DNA from: an uncultured Burkholderiales bacterium
GTDB taxonomy: Bacteria > Pseudomonadota > Gammaproteobacteria > Burkholderiales > Burkholderiaceae_C
Direction of reading: 5' to 3'
NCBI GenBank assembly: GCA_903871545.1
Contig: CAIQHG010000048.1
Span: 1-64,000 of the forward strand
DNA: 64,000 bases
Of the stretch, positions 44,379 to 52,339 are shown in pieces. The notes under the pieces were generated by a model. The model was given only the letters and a program-made list of their open reading frames with translations. It made no database searches and had not been told where the DNA came from. Position numbers and translations under genes: made by a program. Within the stretch, counting starts at the first letter, position 1. The number at the start of each line of letters is the position of its first letter.

Positions 44379-45194
44379 TTAAAGAGATTTTTGATTAACT
44401 CTTTTCATTAACTCCTCCGCGCTTTCCTTTCTTTCGCTGTATCTATCAGTCAAATAAGGTGAGGCCGTTCGAGTCAATAAAGTGAATTTAACGAGTTCTT
44501 CCATCACGTCGACTACCCGGTCATAAGACCCTGAGGGCTTCATCCGGTTGTCATCGTCAAACTCAAGAAATGCTTTTGCCACAGATGACTGATTTGGAAT
44601 CGTAATCATTCTCATCCATCTTCCTAAAATCCTCATTTGGTTAACCGCGTTAAAGGATTGAGACCCGCCGCTTACCTGCATCAAGGCAAGCGTCTTGCCC
44701 TGGGTAGGTCTTACAGCTCCAATACTTAGGGGAATCCAATCTATTTGACTCTTCATCAGCCCAGTCATCGCCCCGTGACGCTCAGGCGAAGACCATACCA
44801 GGCCCTCAGCCCACTGCACTAATTCTCTCAGCTCAACCACCTTAGGGTGGGTATCAGGTGCGGCATCAACTTGGGGAAGTCCAAGGGGATTGAAAAACTT
44901 AGTTTCACATCCCATAGCCTTCAAAATTCGTTGCGCCTCCTCAGCTAAAAGCCGGCTAAACGATTTTTCTCTAAGAGAGCCGTAAAGAAGAAGAATTTTA
45001 GGAGCGTGCTTAAAGAGAGAAGTGTCCTGTAAGTAGTCTAGCCCTGGTTTTTTGAAAAACTTGGGATCAATATTGGGTAATTCGTTCATAGGAGAGGAAG
45101 GGGTGGGAGTGAGAGTGAGAGTGGGGTGGGGTGGGGGCTTGGGCCTGAGAGAGGCAACGGGCGAGCCAGCCTGAATAAAGTGTTTGCTTTTCAA
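44379..45194 (-). CDS. arsH: Organoarsenical oxidase/NADPH-FMN reductase ArsH
   Basis: Flavoprotein of the ArsH family that oxidises trivalent organoarsenicals. Recognised by [41 protein letters not shown] and [23 protein letters not shown] in successive blocks (residues about 66-190). The frame opens with TTG at 45194, but residues 1-35 are Pro/Thr/Ser-rich low complexity; ATG 45089 gives the usual ArsH N-terminus ([12 protein letters not shown]). Neither start has a clear Shine-Dalgarno. It diverges from arsR, sharing the regulatory gap. Confidence 0.92.
   Translation of the reverse strand: MKSKHFIQAGSPVASLRPKPPPHPTLTLTPTPSSPMNELPNIDPKFFKKPGLDYLQDTSLFKHAPKILLLYGSLREKSFSRLLAEEAQRILKAMGCETKFFNPLGLPQVDAAPDTHPKVVELRELVQWAEGLVWSSPERHGAMTGLMKSQIDWIPLSIGAVRPTQGKTLALMQVSGGSQSFNAVNQMRILGRWMRMITIPNQSSVAKAFLEFDDDNRMKPSGSYDRVVDVMEELVKFTLLTRTASPYLTDRYSERKESAEELMKRVNQKSL
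45123..45143 (+). other. G-quadruplex-type motif between arsH and arsR
   Basis: Four G-runs (45123-45126, 45128-45131, 45133-45137, 45141-45143) with 1-, 1- and 3-nt loops fit the G4 pattern. On the complementary strand the tract lies in the 5' part or leader of arsH. It arises from a G/T/A-rich microsatellite-like stretch that begins near 45092. Confidence 0.6.
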
Positions 45195-45216
45195 CTGAAA
45201 AAATTACGTTTCAATT

Positions 45217-45238
45217 TATAATTTCCATTATAATGGAA
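45217..45238 (+). promoter_or_regulatory. arsR promoter and palindromic operator
   Basis: TATAAT at 45217-45222 is a perfect -10. The adjoining 16-bp palindrome TTCCATTATAATGGAA (45223-45238) ends two bases before the arsR ATG and includes the only GGA that could serve as ribosome-binding site. ArsR binding would therefore cover the start of transcription and translation. Confidence 0.7.
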
Positions 45239-45240
45239 TT

Positions 45241-45567
45241 ATGAAAAATACTAACGCTGTCACAGCTTTCTTGGCTCTGGGACAAGAATCAAGATTAAAC
45301 ATCTTTCGTCTCATAGTACAAAAAGGCGACCGGGGTCTGACCCCGACTCAGTTAAATGAGCTACTCGGTATACCCAGTGCGACATTAAGCTTTCATTTGA
45401 AAGAGCTTTTGCACGCTGAGCTTATTCGAGTTGAGCGTCAAAGCCGAAACTTGATCTATCGCCCCAACGCACGATTGGTACAAAAACTCAGTGAATTTTT
45501 ATTAGACAACTGTTGCGGTGGTAAGTCCTGTCTACCAACCAAATCACTTAAGAAAGAAAAAGCATGA
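45241..45567 (+). CDS. arsR: ArsR-family arsenite-responsive repressor
   Basis: SmtB/ArsR winged-helix repressor of 108 residues. The DNA-recognition region is LNELLGIPSATLSFHLKELLHAELI (about 38-62). The classic ELCVC metal site in that helix is absent; a Cys cluster at the C-terminus, Cys91, Cys92 and Cys97 (NCCGGKSC), resembles the arsenite site of the Acidithiobacillus-type ArsR. It overlaps arsC by 4 bases. The palindrome directly before its start is the likely operator. Confidence 0.92.
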   Translation: MKNTNAVTAFLALGQESRLNIFRLIVQKGDRGLTPTQLNELLGIPSATLSFHLKELLHAELIRVERQSRNLIYRPNARLVQKLSEFLLDNCCGGKSCLPTKSLKKEKA

Positions 45568-46058
45568 CAAAAAAATTCAATATTCTCTTCCTTTGTACTC
45601 ATAATTCAGCGAGATCGATTCTTGCTGAGGCTATTGCAACAACCCATGAGAGCGGTAAATTTGTCGGCTATTCTGCCGGTTCTAGTCCAGGAACTTCAGT
45701 CAACCCTATCGCAGCTGAAATGGCGATCGACATGGGGTTAGCGCCAGATAAACTGCGCTCTAAGAGTTGGGATGAGTACGAATTGGCCAGTGCTCCGCAT
45801 ATGGATTTCATTATCACCGTGTGTGATAACGCAGCCGGTGAGGTTTGTCCCTTTTGGCCAGGCCAACCCGCTACAGCGCACTGGGGATTTCCTGATCCCT
45901 CCCTCGTTGAAGGATCGGAGGCTGTAAAAAAACACGCTTTTAGAGAAGTCATGATCGGTCTGAAGAAAAGAATTGATATCTTGGCTTCTCTACCAATCGA
46001 TCACCTAGACTTAATGGCTACAAAGGATGTTCTCAAAAACATTCACTCTGAGGCATGA
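45564..46058 (+). CDS. arsC: Arsenate reductase, thioredoxin-coupled (LMW-PTP fold)
   Basis: Reduces arsenate to arsenite. The phosphatase-like loop CTHNSARS carries nucleophile Cys11 and Arg17. A second pair of cysteines in TVCDNAAGEVCPFWPG fits the relay cysteines of the thioredoxin-dependent class. The Asp in FPDPS is the general acid. Length is 164 residues. Four-base overlaps with arsR and the aquaporin gene show one tightly coupled operon. Confidence 0.94.
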   Translation: MTKKFNILFLCTHNSARSILAEAIATTHESGKFVGYSAGSSPGTSVNPIAAEMAIDMGLAPDKLRSKSWDEYELASAPHMDFIITVCDNAAGEVCPFWPGQPATAHWGFPDPSLVEGSEAVKKHAFREVMIGLKKRIDILASLPIDHLDLMATKDVLKNIHSEA

Positions 46059-46714
46059 AGGCCTATTTAGCTGAGTTTATTGGAACAGCCTTACTACTAG
46101 CGGTCGTAACTGGTTCAGGGATTATGGGAGAGTCTTTGGGCTCAGGAAACGCAGCAGTTGCCTTGCTGGGCAATAGTATTGCAACTGGAGCAGGTCTATA
46201 TGTCTTGATTGTGCTTTTAGGACCTATTTCTGGGGCTCACTTTAATCCGGTAGTGAGCTTGATGTTTTGGAGAACAAAGCATCTAGAACTCAAAAATATG
46301 CTGGCTTATTGGGCGTGTCAATTCTCAGGAGCGATTTGCGGAGTATGGCTTACTCATCTGATGTTCAGTCTTCCCCTAATTCAGCAATCTACTAAGCTTA
46401 GAAATGGGTACGGTATATGGATAAGCGAATTTATATCAACCCTAGTGCTGTTATCCGTCATTCGAATTGGGGACGTCCAAGCAAAAGAGCGACTACCCAT
46501 GCTCGTGGCTTTAACGGTGACCGCTGGGTATTGGTTTACATCCTCTACCTTTTTCTCCAATCCAGCTGTCGCGTTCGCTCGTGGTTTTACAAACACTTTT
46601 GTGGGCATAGAGCCAAGCGACGTAATTGGTTTTGTATTATCAGAGGTCTTGGCAGTGCTTGTGATGGCTTTACTTATTGGTCTTGATAAGGGAGAGATGC
46701 TGACTAAAGAGTAA
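46055..46714 (+). CDS. aqpS: Aquaglyceroporin-type channel of the ars operon (AqpS-like)
   Basis: MIP-family channel of 219 residues with six membrane segments. The pore loops are FNPVVSL (N64-P65-V66, an NPA variant) and NPAVAFAR (169-176, with the selectivity-filter Arg). The placement in arsR-arsC-channel with a nearby arsH matches the Sinorhizobium meliloti arrangement, in which AqpS lets arsenite leave down its gradient after ArsC reduction. No ArsB or Acr3 pump is in the window, so this channel is the presumed exit route. Confidence 0.88.
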   Translation: MKAYLAEFIGTALLLAVVTGSGIMGESLGSGNAAVALLGNSIATGAGLYVLIVLLGPISGAHFNPVVSLMFWRTKHLELKNMLAYWACQFSGAICGVWLTHLMFSLPLIQQSTKLRNGYGIWISEFISTLVLLSVIRIGDVQAKERLPMLVALTVTAGYWFTSSTFFSNPAVAFARGFTNTFVGIEPSDVIGFVLSEVLAVLVMALLIGLDKGEMLTKE

Positions 46715-46879
46715 AGATTAGCTATAGAAATCAAAATGGTTTCAAATTATAAAAAGAAATTGTCTTTGCAAAAAGCAATCACTCATTACAAACCTGCATA
46801 TTTTGCATCTATAAGCTGCTGTGAACAATTAAGCATGCAGACAACGGAAATATTTTCATGGAACATTTTTTAAAACCAA

Positions 46880-46909
46880 CTCCTTAAGGGTCAAATTAAG
46901 GAGATTTTC
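46880..46909. terminator. Hairpin between aqpS and the secreted hydrolase
   Basis: CTCCTTAA (46880-46887) and TTAAGGAG (46896-46903) form a perfect 8-bp stem with ATTTT after it on the plus strand and GTTGGTTTT after it on the minus strand. It fits a weak bidirectional terminator between convergent genes. Confidence 0.55.
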
Positions 46910-46922
46910 CAGAAATATACAT

Positions 46923-47990
46923 CTAGCGTAGGTTACTTGTATTGGTAAGAATTGGTGCTGAATTAATTATTTCTTGGACTTGGTCTTTCCACCATTTAGC
47001 CTTGTAGGTTGTTCCGTGCCCGGAAGTTTGATCGCTAGCAGGTATTAAAAAAAGCCGTGAGTACGCAATTTTGTTTAGAACCGGCGTGATCGCGTTCAAT
47101 TCAGTTGGATTTCGTTCGTCATCGGCAGAGTTTATGACCAGTAAACGTGCTTTTATCTTATCTAATTGACCTGTTGGGTTGTAATCACTTGAAGATTCAA
47201 ACTGATATAGATAATCATTGGCGTCTGCATCAAATGGAGCACTCATACGATTTTTAATATACTGATTTGCTATCTCGCTTGTTGGTGTTTGCTTTTGAAT
47301 AGCTTGCGTGCCCCCGTTAGTTGCGATTGAATAGTAAGTATAAGCAAAATGAAAACTACTAGGCTGCTTGGTGTAGTTGCCCTCCATCCACTCGGGATCG
47401 TTTTTAATTGAGTCTATGAAAAATCGTCTCATTATCCAGTTTCTACCCGACATCTCAATAGGCAAAGAGGCCATAGGCACCAAAATATCCATAAAGCCAG
47501 GATGCTGAATTCCCCAAAGCCAAGTGTGCATCCCTCCCATCGAATTGCCTAAGACCATGCGCAGATGGCTTATTTTCAATCCCTCAGTGACTAACCGGTA
47601 TTGGGCTAAAACCATATCGTCATAGTTATATTTTGGAAACTTAGCTCTTAAATTGTCCGATGGCTTACTTGATTTACCAGCTCCAATAGAGTCTGGCAAG
47701 ATGATGAAGAATTTGGTCGCATCAAGTGCTTGACCTGGGCCAAACAACTCTCCTCCAAAGTCTTTGTCAAGCATCCGTTCTCCAGATCCAGCCGTCCCGT
47801 GGAGTATCAGTATGGCTGGGTTAGTTGGATTTCCCAGCGTGGTGTAACCAATCTTTAACTCCTTAAAGCTTTCCCCAGTATGAAAGGTAAAGTCTGGGGC
47901 ATTCCAATGTTGTGTCTTTTGACCAAAGAATTCAGATGCAACAGATACTGAACAAATGGAAAATAGTAAGATCAGGAAAAGTTTTTTCAT
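46923..47990 (-). CDS. Secreted alpha/beta hydrolase, homoserine acetyltransferase-like
   Basis: A 355-residue protein with an N-terminal Sec signal (MKKLFLILLFSICSVSVA) and the MetX-like alpha/beta fold: IGYTTLGNPTNPAILILHGTAG, the nucleophile elbow GNSMGGMH (about 147-154), and the C-terminal NSADDERNP (acid) and DQTSGHGT (base). Export to the periplasm makes a biosynthetic acyltransferase unlikely, so an esterase or hydrolase role is inferred. The neighbours give no substrate. Confidence 0.82.
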   Translation of the reverse strand: MKKLFLILLFSICSVSVASEFFGQKTQHWNAPDFTFHTGESFKELKIGYTTLGNPTNPAILILHGTAGSGERMLDKDFGGELFGPGQALDATKFFIILPDSIGAGKSSKPSDNLRAKFPKYNYDDMVLAQYRLVTEGLKISHLRMVLGNSMGGMHTWLWGIQHPGFMDILVPMASLPIEMSGRNWIMRRFFIDSIKNDPEWMEGNYTKQPSSFHFAYTYYSIATNGGTQAIQKQTPTSEIANQYIKNRMSAPFDADANDYLYQFESSSDYNPTGQLDKIKARLLVINSADDERNPTELNAITPVLNKIAYSRLFLIPASDQTSGHGTTYKAKWWKDQVQEIINSAPILTNTSNLR

Positions 47991-48289
47991 ATCAATTTGT
48001 TAATATAAATAATTTCAAATATTATCCACCCAACGATTTCAGATCTGCGATTTACTAGTCTTTCAAATGCAATATACGATATTGAAAATCTCTTATGGTG
48101 TACATTAGAAATTTTAAGGGCTGTAAGGTACGATTTAATGGTGCATAATCAGTTTTTCTTTACTTTCAGAAATAGCGGTTTGAAATAAATAAGTCCGTTG
48201 AAACTGTATTTTTGAATTTAGCTAGAGTAAGAGCTTTTAAGCCTTATTCTTTAGGCTTAAAAGAAAGAAACTAATTAACTAATTAAATA
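47991..48289. other. 299-bp divergent gap with a strong hairpin before the PAP2 gene
   Basis: AT-rich region with no gene seen. CTTTTAAGCC (48234-48243) and GGCTTAAAAG (48254-48263) form a perfect 10-bp stem, 26 bp before the PAP2 start, in its probable 5' leader. A run of attaactaattaa follows. Confidence 0.6.
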
Positions 48290-48925
48290 ATGAAATACAA
48301 ACAGTATTACAAATCTCTCTTATGCTTAACTTTACTAATCAATATCTGTAGCGTCACCTTTGCAGGTCAGGGATTATTGGGGATAGACCGAGAAATAACA
48401 TTTGATCAATCCGGAATTTGGGCAAGAAAATACCAACTCAGTTTGGAGTACGGCTCTGCAGCTGTTGTAATAGCAGGAGCTCTTTGGGAGGGTAACGAGA
48501 GTCGATTGGGCCAAACTTTTTGGAAATCAGCTGACTCTATGCTTGTCGCGGATATTTCTGCAACGGTATTAAAAGAAGTATTCAGACGACAAAGACCCAT
48601 TGATGGCAATAATCCTAATTCTTGGTTCGGCTCATCCAACAACGCTAGTTTCCCAAGCGGAGAGGTCACTCACATCACTGCTATTGTGACCCCCTTTATC
48701 AGCGAATACCACCAAGAAAGTCCCGCAGTCTGGGCTCTAGCATTGCTGCCCATTTATGATGGTGAGGCAAGACTTAAATCTCAAGCGCACTGGCAATCTG
48801 ATGTCTTAGCGGGGATGGCTCTTGGCGTTGCCTCAGGATTGTGGGCGCATAATGAGGACCACGCCTTTACAGCAGGTATATTGCCTCATGGCATGACTAT
48901 TGGATTTAGAAAGTCTTTTAATTAA
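48290..48925 (+). CDS. PAP2-family phosphatase, exported, with a variant active site
   Basis: Type 2 phosphatidic-acid phosphatase superfamily, 211 residues with a signal peptide (cut near TFAG). Motif 1 is KEVFRRQRP (K95 to P103). Motif 2 reads PSGE (122-125) where the consensus is PSGH, so the first catalytic His is replaced by Glu125; a His three residues later (H128) might substitute. Motif 3, R161-x5-H167-x3-D171, is intact. The substrate, lipid phosphate or other, is unknown. Monocistronic; a 6-bp hairpin (48933-48949) follows the stop. Confidence 0.8.
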   Translation: MKYKQYYKSLLCLTLLINICSVTFAGQGLLGIDREITFDQSGIWARKYQLSLEYGSAAVVIAGALWEGNESRLGQTFWKSADSMLVADISATVLKEVFRRQRPIDGNNPNSWFGSSNNASFPSGEVTHITAIVTPFISEYHQESPAVWALALLPIYDGEARLKSQAHWQSDVLAGMALGVASGLWAHNEDHAFTAGILPHGMTIGFRKSFN

Positions 48926-49154
48926 TTAGCTATGACTGTTTAGCAGTCACTTGCCAGTCTGAATCCCATTGCATAAGTAGAAGATCTAGGGTTTTGACCG
49001 TGTCAGCGTTTGTCGACGTATCAGCCCCAAAAGAGCATCTCTCAATGACGCTGATTAGAATACACTTCGAATGCATGACAGACGTTACACTTTTTAGTTT
49101 GCGCTACGACTGCTGACTACACACTGGCTTAGTTAAGCAATTGGCGTAGGCCCT

Positions 49155-50408
49155 TCAATCGGATTGTTCAATATAAATATCCGTATCGTCAATATATCGC
49201 TGCGCCAAAGCTACCGCTAATTCCTCTGTTTCCCCGCAAACCATCACGTAGCCAAATCTTTCGGAATTCTCAAATGCAGGTTGAACATGTTGCCCAACCT
49301 TCTTTAAGAACTCAACACACTTAACATTACTATCATTCCAGGGGGGCGGCGTGATACTTTTAATGGTGCCTGCAACTGGTGAGGTAAACCACCTGGATGC
49401 GGCGACTTGGTGGCCAGACTTATTTGTCAACTCAAACGGCCAAATACCCAAATGAACATCTATCAAATCTTCGTGGATAGATCTGTCTAGGGCGTAACTA
49501 ACCAGTCGCGCTATTTTGGCGCCAACCAAGCGGGGATTGATTTCAATAAGACGCGGGCCCTCATGGGTTAACATCAACTCAATGTGAGTAGCACCCGAAT
49601 CAAATTCAATCGCGTCAAGTATTGAAAATACATATTTTTCAATCTCTGCGTGGCCTTCATTGCGCGGAGTAAAACATCCCCCTTGTATAGCAAAAGAGGG
49701 CGGAGGCAGCATTTTCTTGACATGCACTCCCAAGAACTTGTGAACTCCGTTTATGGTCAACGTATCAACCCCTATGAAATCCCCTTTCATGTAGCGCTCT
49801 ACTAGGAGGCGGTCATTTGCTTTAACCCCTAGGCCGTACTCCGCACGACTAGGCAGCATGATCTCAACTGGACTTATAAGTGGATCTAAATCAAGCTCAG
49901 TCTGTAAAACCACCACATTTTGAGATCCGTAACCATCTGAGGGTTTGATGAGCAGTGGTAGCCCTAGTGTTTGAATTGCTGATTTAATTTCTGCGGTCGT
50001 TGTGGCTAAAGCGAAATCAGGCTGCAAAATATTCTTTTCTGCGAGGCGTCTGCGGACGTTGTATTTGTCTCTTAATAAGACCGCACTATTGAGGTTTAAA
50101 TAATGGGTATTAAGGACAGTAGCTAATTTAGACGCCTCTAAGAGTCTTATCTCAATGAGGCAGATGACAGCATCGATTCTTAGGATTTGATGAGCAGCTA
50201 AAACTTTGGCAAGGACTGTTTCAAACACAAAGTCTTTAACCTCAATAAGTTGATAAGCTGCATCTAAATAGTACTTGACCTCCTCTTGCTCAAGGTAGAG
50301 TGATAAATCAGAGGTTAGGAAGGTAACAGTATGGCCCCGATTTTTTGCGCTATGCAAAATATCGAAATCATTCCCACCTGGAAGATCAATAATTAATAAA
50401 TGGGCCAT
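49155..50408 (-). CDS. ATP-grasp carboxylate-amine ligase
   Basis: ATP-grasp superfamily protein of 417 residues, resembling L-amino-acid ligases and carbamoyl-phosphate-synthase-type domains. The pre-ATP-grasp domain covers about 1-110. The ATP-binding stretch LGLPLLIKPSDGYGSQNVVVL is at about 148-168, the acidic ligands in GATHIELMLTHEGPRLIEINPR at about 280-305, and a C-terminal subdomain follows. These enzymes join a carboxylate, via acyl-phosphate, to an amine, giving dipeptides, modified peptides or similar amides. The only partner in reach is the divergent 57-residue peptide gene 170 bp away. Substrates cannot be inferred. Confidence 0.85.
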   Translation of the reverse strand: MAHLLIIDLPGGNDFDILHSAKNRGHTVTFLTSDLSLYLEQEEVKYYLDAAYQLIEVKDFVFETVLAKVLAAHQILRIDAVICLIEIRLLEASKLATVLNTHYLNLNSAVLLRDKYNVRRRLAEKNILQPDFALATTTAEIKSAIQTLGLPLLIKPSDGYGSQNVVVLQTELDLDPLISPVEIMLPSRAEYGLGVKANDRLLVERYMKGDFIGVDTLTINGVHKFLGVHVKKMLPPPSFAIQGGCFTPRNEGHAEIEKYVFSILDAIEFDSGATHIELMLTHEGPRLIEINPRLVGAKIARLVSYALDRSIHEDLIDVHLGIWPFELTNKSGHQVAASRWFTSPVAGTIKSITPPPWNDSNVKCVEFLKKVGQHVQPAFENSERFGYVMVCGETEELAVALAQRYIDDTDIYIEQSD

Positions 50409-50577
50409 ATATGATCCTAAATCAAATGAAAAAGAGCTATTTTAATACTTTTATATTCAATGATGCTGTTAATGGTTTGAGCAATTAAAGTTTTAAAAAC
50501 TGGAGTCGATCAGTCTAATGCGTAAAGTGTTTTCTAATCAATCCATGATTGGAGCATTATTACGATAAGGAGTTTGT

Positions 50578-50751
50578 ATGGGAATGCGTATTGGATCTAG
50601 CGGTGGCGCTGCAATGGCTCAAGCAGCGCAAAGTAGCAGCGTATCTCAGTGGCAGCAAGCAAAGGTCGCAACACCCACGCCTGCTCCAGCAGCGAACGCT
50701 CAGTTGTTAGCTAGTTTGACGCAAGGTAGCAAAGTAAACACGTACGCGTGA
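50578..50751 (+). CDS. 57-residue peptide divergent from the ATP-grasp gene
   Basis: Not recognised. The gene has an excellent ribosome-binding site (AAGGAG, 5 nt before the ATG). It encodes 57 residues: an N-terminal MGMRIGSSGG, an Ala/Gln/Ser stretch with AQAAQSSSVSQWQQAK, a Pro/Ala hinge (ATPTPAPAAN) and a C-terminal AQLLASLTQGSKVNTYA. It contains no Asp, Glu, Cys or His and one Trp. There is no signal peptide or membrane segment. It is followed by two hairpins. It could be a substrate peptide for the neighbouring ligase or an unrelated small protein. Absence of acidic residues argues against ester or amide macrocycles of the graspetide kind. Confidence 0.7.
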   Translation: MGMRIGSSGGAAMAQAAQSSSVSQWQQAKVATPTPAPAANAQLLASLTQGSKVNTYA

Positions 50752-50762
50752 TTACAAAGTTT

Positions 50763-50783
50763 CTTTGAATAATTCAAAGTTTT
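50763..50783 (+). terminator. Hairpin after the small peptide gene
   Basis: CTTTGAA (50763-50769), loop TAA, TTCAAAG (50773-50779), then TTTT. AT-rich but perfect, 12 bp after the stop; a weak intrinsic terminator. Confidence 0.6.
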
Positions 50784-50825
50784 AAGCCTTAAAGTGAATT
50801 GACTATGCCTTTTCCTTTAGGGCTT
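50784..50825 (+). other. Second hairpin downstream of the peptide gene
   Basis: AAGCCTTAAAG (50784-50794) pairs with CTTTAGGGCTT (50815-50825) over 11 bp with one wobble and a 20-nt loop. It follows the first hairpin directly and may stabilise the short transcript or be part of a small RNA. Confidence 0.5.
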
Positions 50826-50931
50826 AATTACGCATAAAATTAAAGGATACCCGGTTCTTGAATTGAATGTAATTTTTAATACATTTTCTTCAATGGACTA
50901 GAAACATATCAATTTAATCAGCCAACAACAA

Positions 50932-51684
50932 ATGGTTATTCGTAATAAAATAGCTTGCGCCCACACAATTGCTTTCACAACGCTTTGGCTCCTTTATAGT
51001 GTTTGTTACTCTGCTCCGTTCGAAATAAAAGTGCATGACGATTTGATTGCTAATTTTGAGCAATCTGCATATGAAGTCGAGACAAACCTTTACCAAACTC
51101 CCGCATCACAAAACCTAAAGTCTAATGTTTTTCAGACAAGACTAGAGTATGGATACGGCATCACGCAAACCAGCGAGTTGGGCGCTAACCTTTACTTGAG
51201 TAACAACGATGGCAAAAGTTTTATAAATGGTGGGAAAATAAGTCACATGTATATTCCTACCCACGATGAGGAGGGTATTTGGCATTACGGCGTAAAAAAT
51301 GAGATTAATTACATAAAAGATATTGATGCAAACGAGACTACCTATTATGAATTCACTCCAATTCTTGGCCTGCATTTGTATAGGTGGAAGTTTACGTTGA
51401 ACCCAAGCGTAGACGTAACTCTGGGTAGGAGCAGTAAAGGGACGTTCTCGCCATCAGCAAAGCTTGTTTACGTTATCTCAGAAAAGGTTGATATAGGGGG
51501 GGAATATTATTCTGACAACTTATCTGTGAAAGGGTTTTATACACCGACGCAACAACCTAAAACAGCCTATTTAGTCGCGGATATTAAATACGCTAAATCC
51601 GCGCTTAATTTTGGTGTTGGAAAAGGTGTCAATGCGAATTCAGATAACTGGGTAGTCAAGTTGATAGGTTCATTTAGTTTTTAA
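50932..51684 (+). CDS. Predicted outer-membrane beta-barrel protein
   Basis: A 250-residue protein with a Sec signal (about residues 1-27, ending SVCYSA). The mature part alternates polar and hydrophobic residues in strand-length segments (NVFQTRLEYGYGITQTSELGA, YYEFTPILGLHLYRWKFTLN) and ends in an aromatic C-terminal strand (WVVKLIGSFSF), the outer-membrane assembly signal. It resembles the phenol-degradation MetA-like transporter barrels in layout only. Role unknown. No clear Shine-Dalgarno. Confidence 0.72.
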   Translation: MVIRNKIACAHTIAFTTLWLLYSVCYSAPFEIKVHDDLIANFEQSAYEVETNLYQTPASQNLKSNVFQTRLEYGYGITQTSELGANLYLSNNDGKSFINGGKISHMYIPTHDEEGIWHYGVKNEINYIKDIDANETTYYEFTPILGLHLYRWKFTLNPSVDVTLGRSSKGTFSPSAKLVYVISEKVDIGGEYYSDNLSVKGFYTPTQQPKTAYLVADIKYAKSALNFGVGKGVNANSDNWVVKLIGSFSF

Positions 51685-51892
51685 AAATTCAACTTTAAAG
51701 TTGAACTCTATTGAAGTATTTTTTCTAAGTGCTATCTAGAAAATCTGCAAAGCTCCTAAATAGCCTGCTTCTGTTGGCAATTAAATTTTTTTCTAAGCAG
51801 CTGAATATCTAAAATAGACGCACCCAAGCGCTTGTTAAAGTCCGTGTGCTATTGGTGCTGAATAAGCACTGTTGGTTGCTATTTTGTTCACC

Positions 51893-52339
51893 TTAAAGTG
51901 TTTTCAATTTGCAGATCTGCGTTGTTATGAGGTAAGACGTTACAGAACATACTGCACAAAGCAAACTGCCCCAGGCTATGTCAATAAATGCCAATTTTTT
52001 AGGAAATTGCTCGATTATGGCTAGGCATGTTAAGTCGTAAGTCATGTAGCTAAAGAATCCGAAGAGCAAACCGTATATGAGTGCATTAAGCCACGATTGC
52101 ATCTTAAGTGACGAAATACTGACAAAGATAGTTGCACCCAAAGGGAAGAGTAAATAAAAAGCAATCCCTGCACTTAAAACGGACTGATTCGCAATTAGAA
52201 CGCCCATTTCGCTGATGTATAAATCTCTAGCAACGATGAATAGCCAAATTAAATCTAAAGCTACCATGCTTACTAAAAATGCCAAATAGCTAATTACAGC
52301 TGATTTCAATTGCGGATATCTGGTGAACAAATAAATCAT
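51893..52339 (-). CDS. DUF2177 family membrane protein
   Basis: A 148-residue integral membrane protein with four predicted hydrophobic segments. The DUF2177 hallmarks are visible: LVSMVALDLIWLFIVARDLYISEMG near the N-terminus, LIYGLLFGFFSYMTYDLTCLA, and FIDIAWGSLLCAVCSVTSY. Function is not known. It is monocistronic in an AT-rich stretch. Confidence 0.8.
   Translation of the reverse strand: MIYLFTRYPQLKSAVISYLAFLVSMVALDLIWLFIVARDLYISEMGVLIANQSVLSAGIAFYLLFPLGATIFVSISSLKMQSWLNALIYGLLFGFFSYMTYDLTCLAIIEQFPKKLAFIDIAWGSLLCAVCSVTSYLITTQICKLKTL

Noticed and set aside
50578-50751. Graspetide (microviridin-like) precursor
   Set aside because: The peptide has no Asp or Glu, which the ester or amide cross-links require, and no known leader motif.
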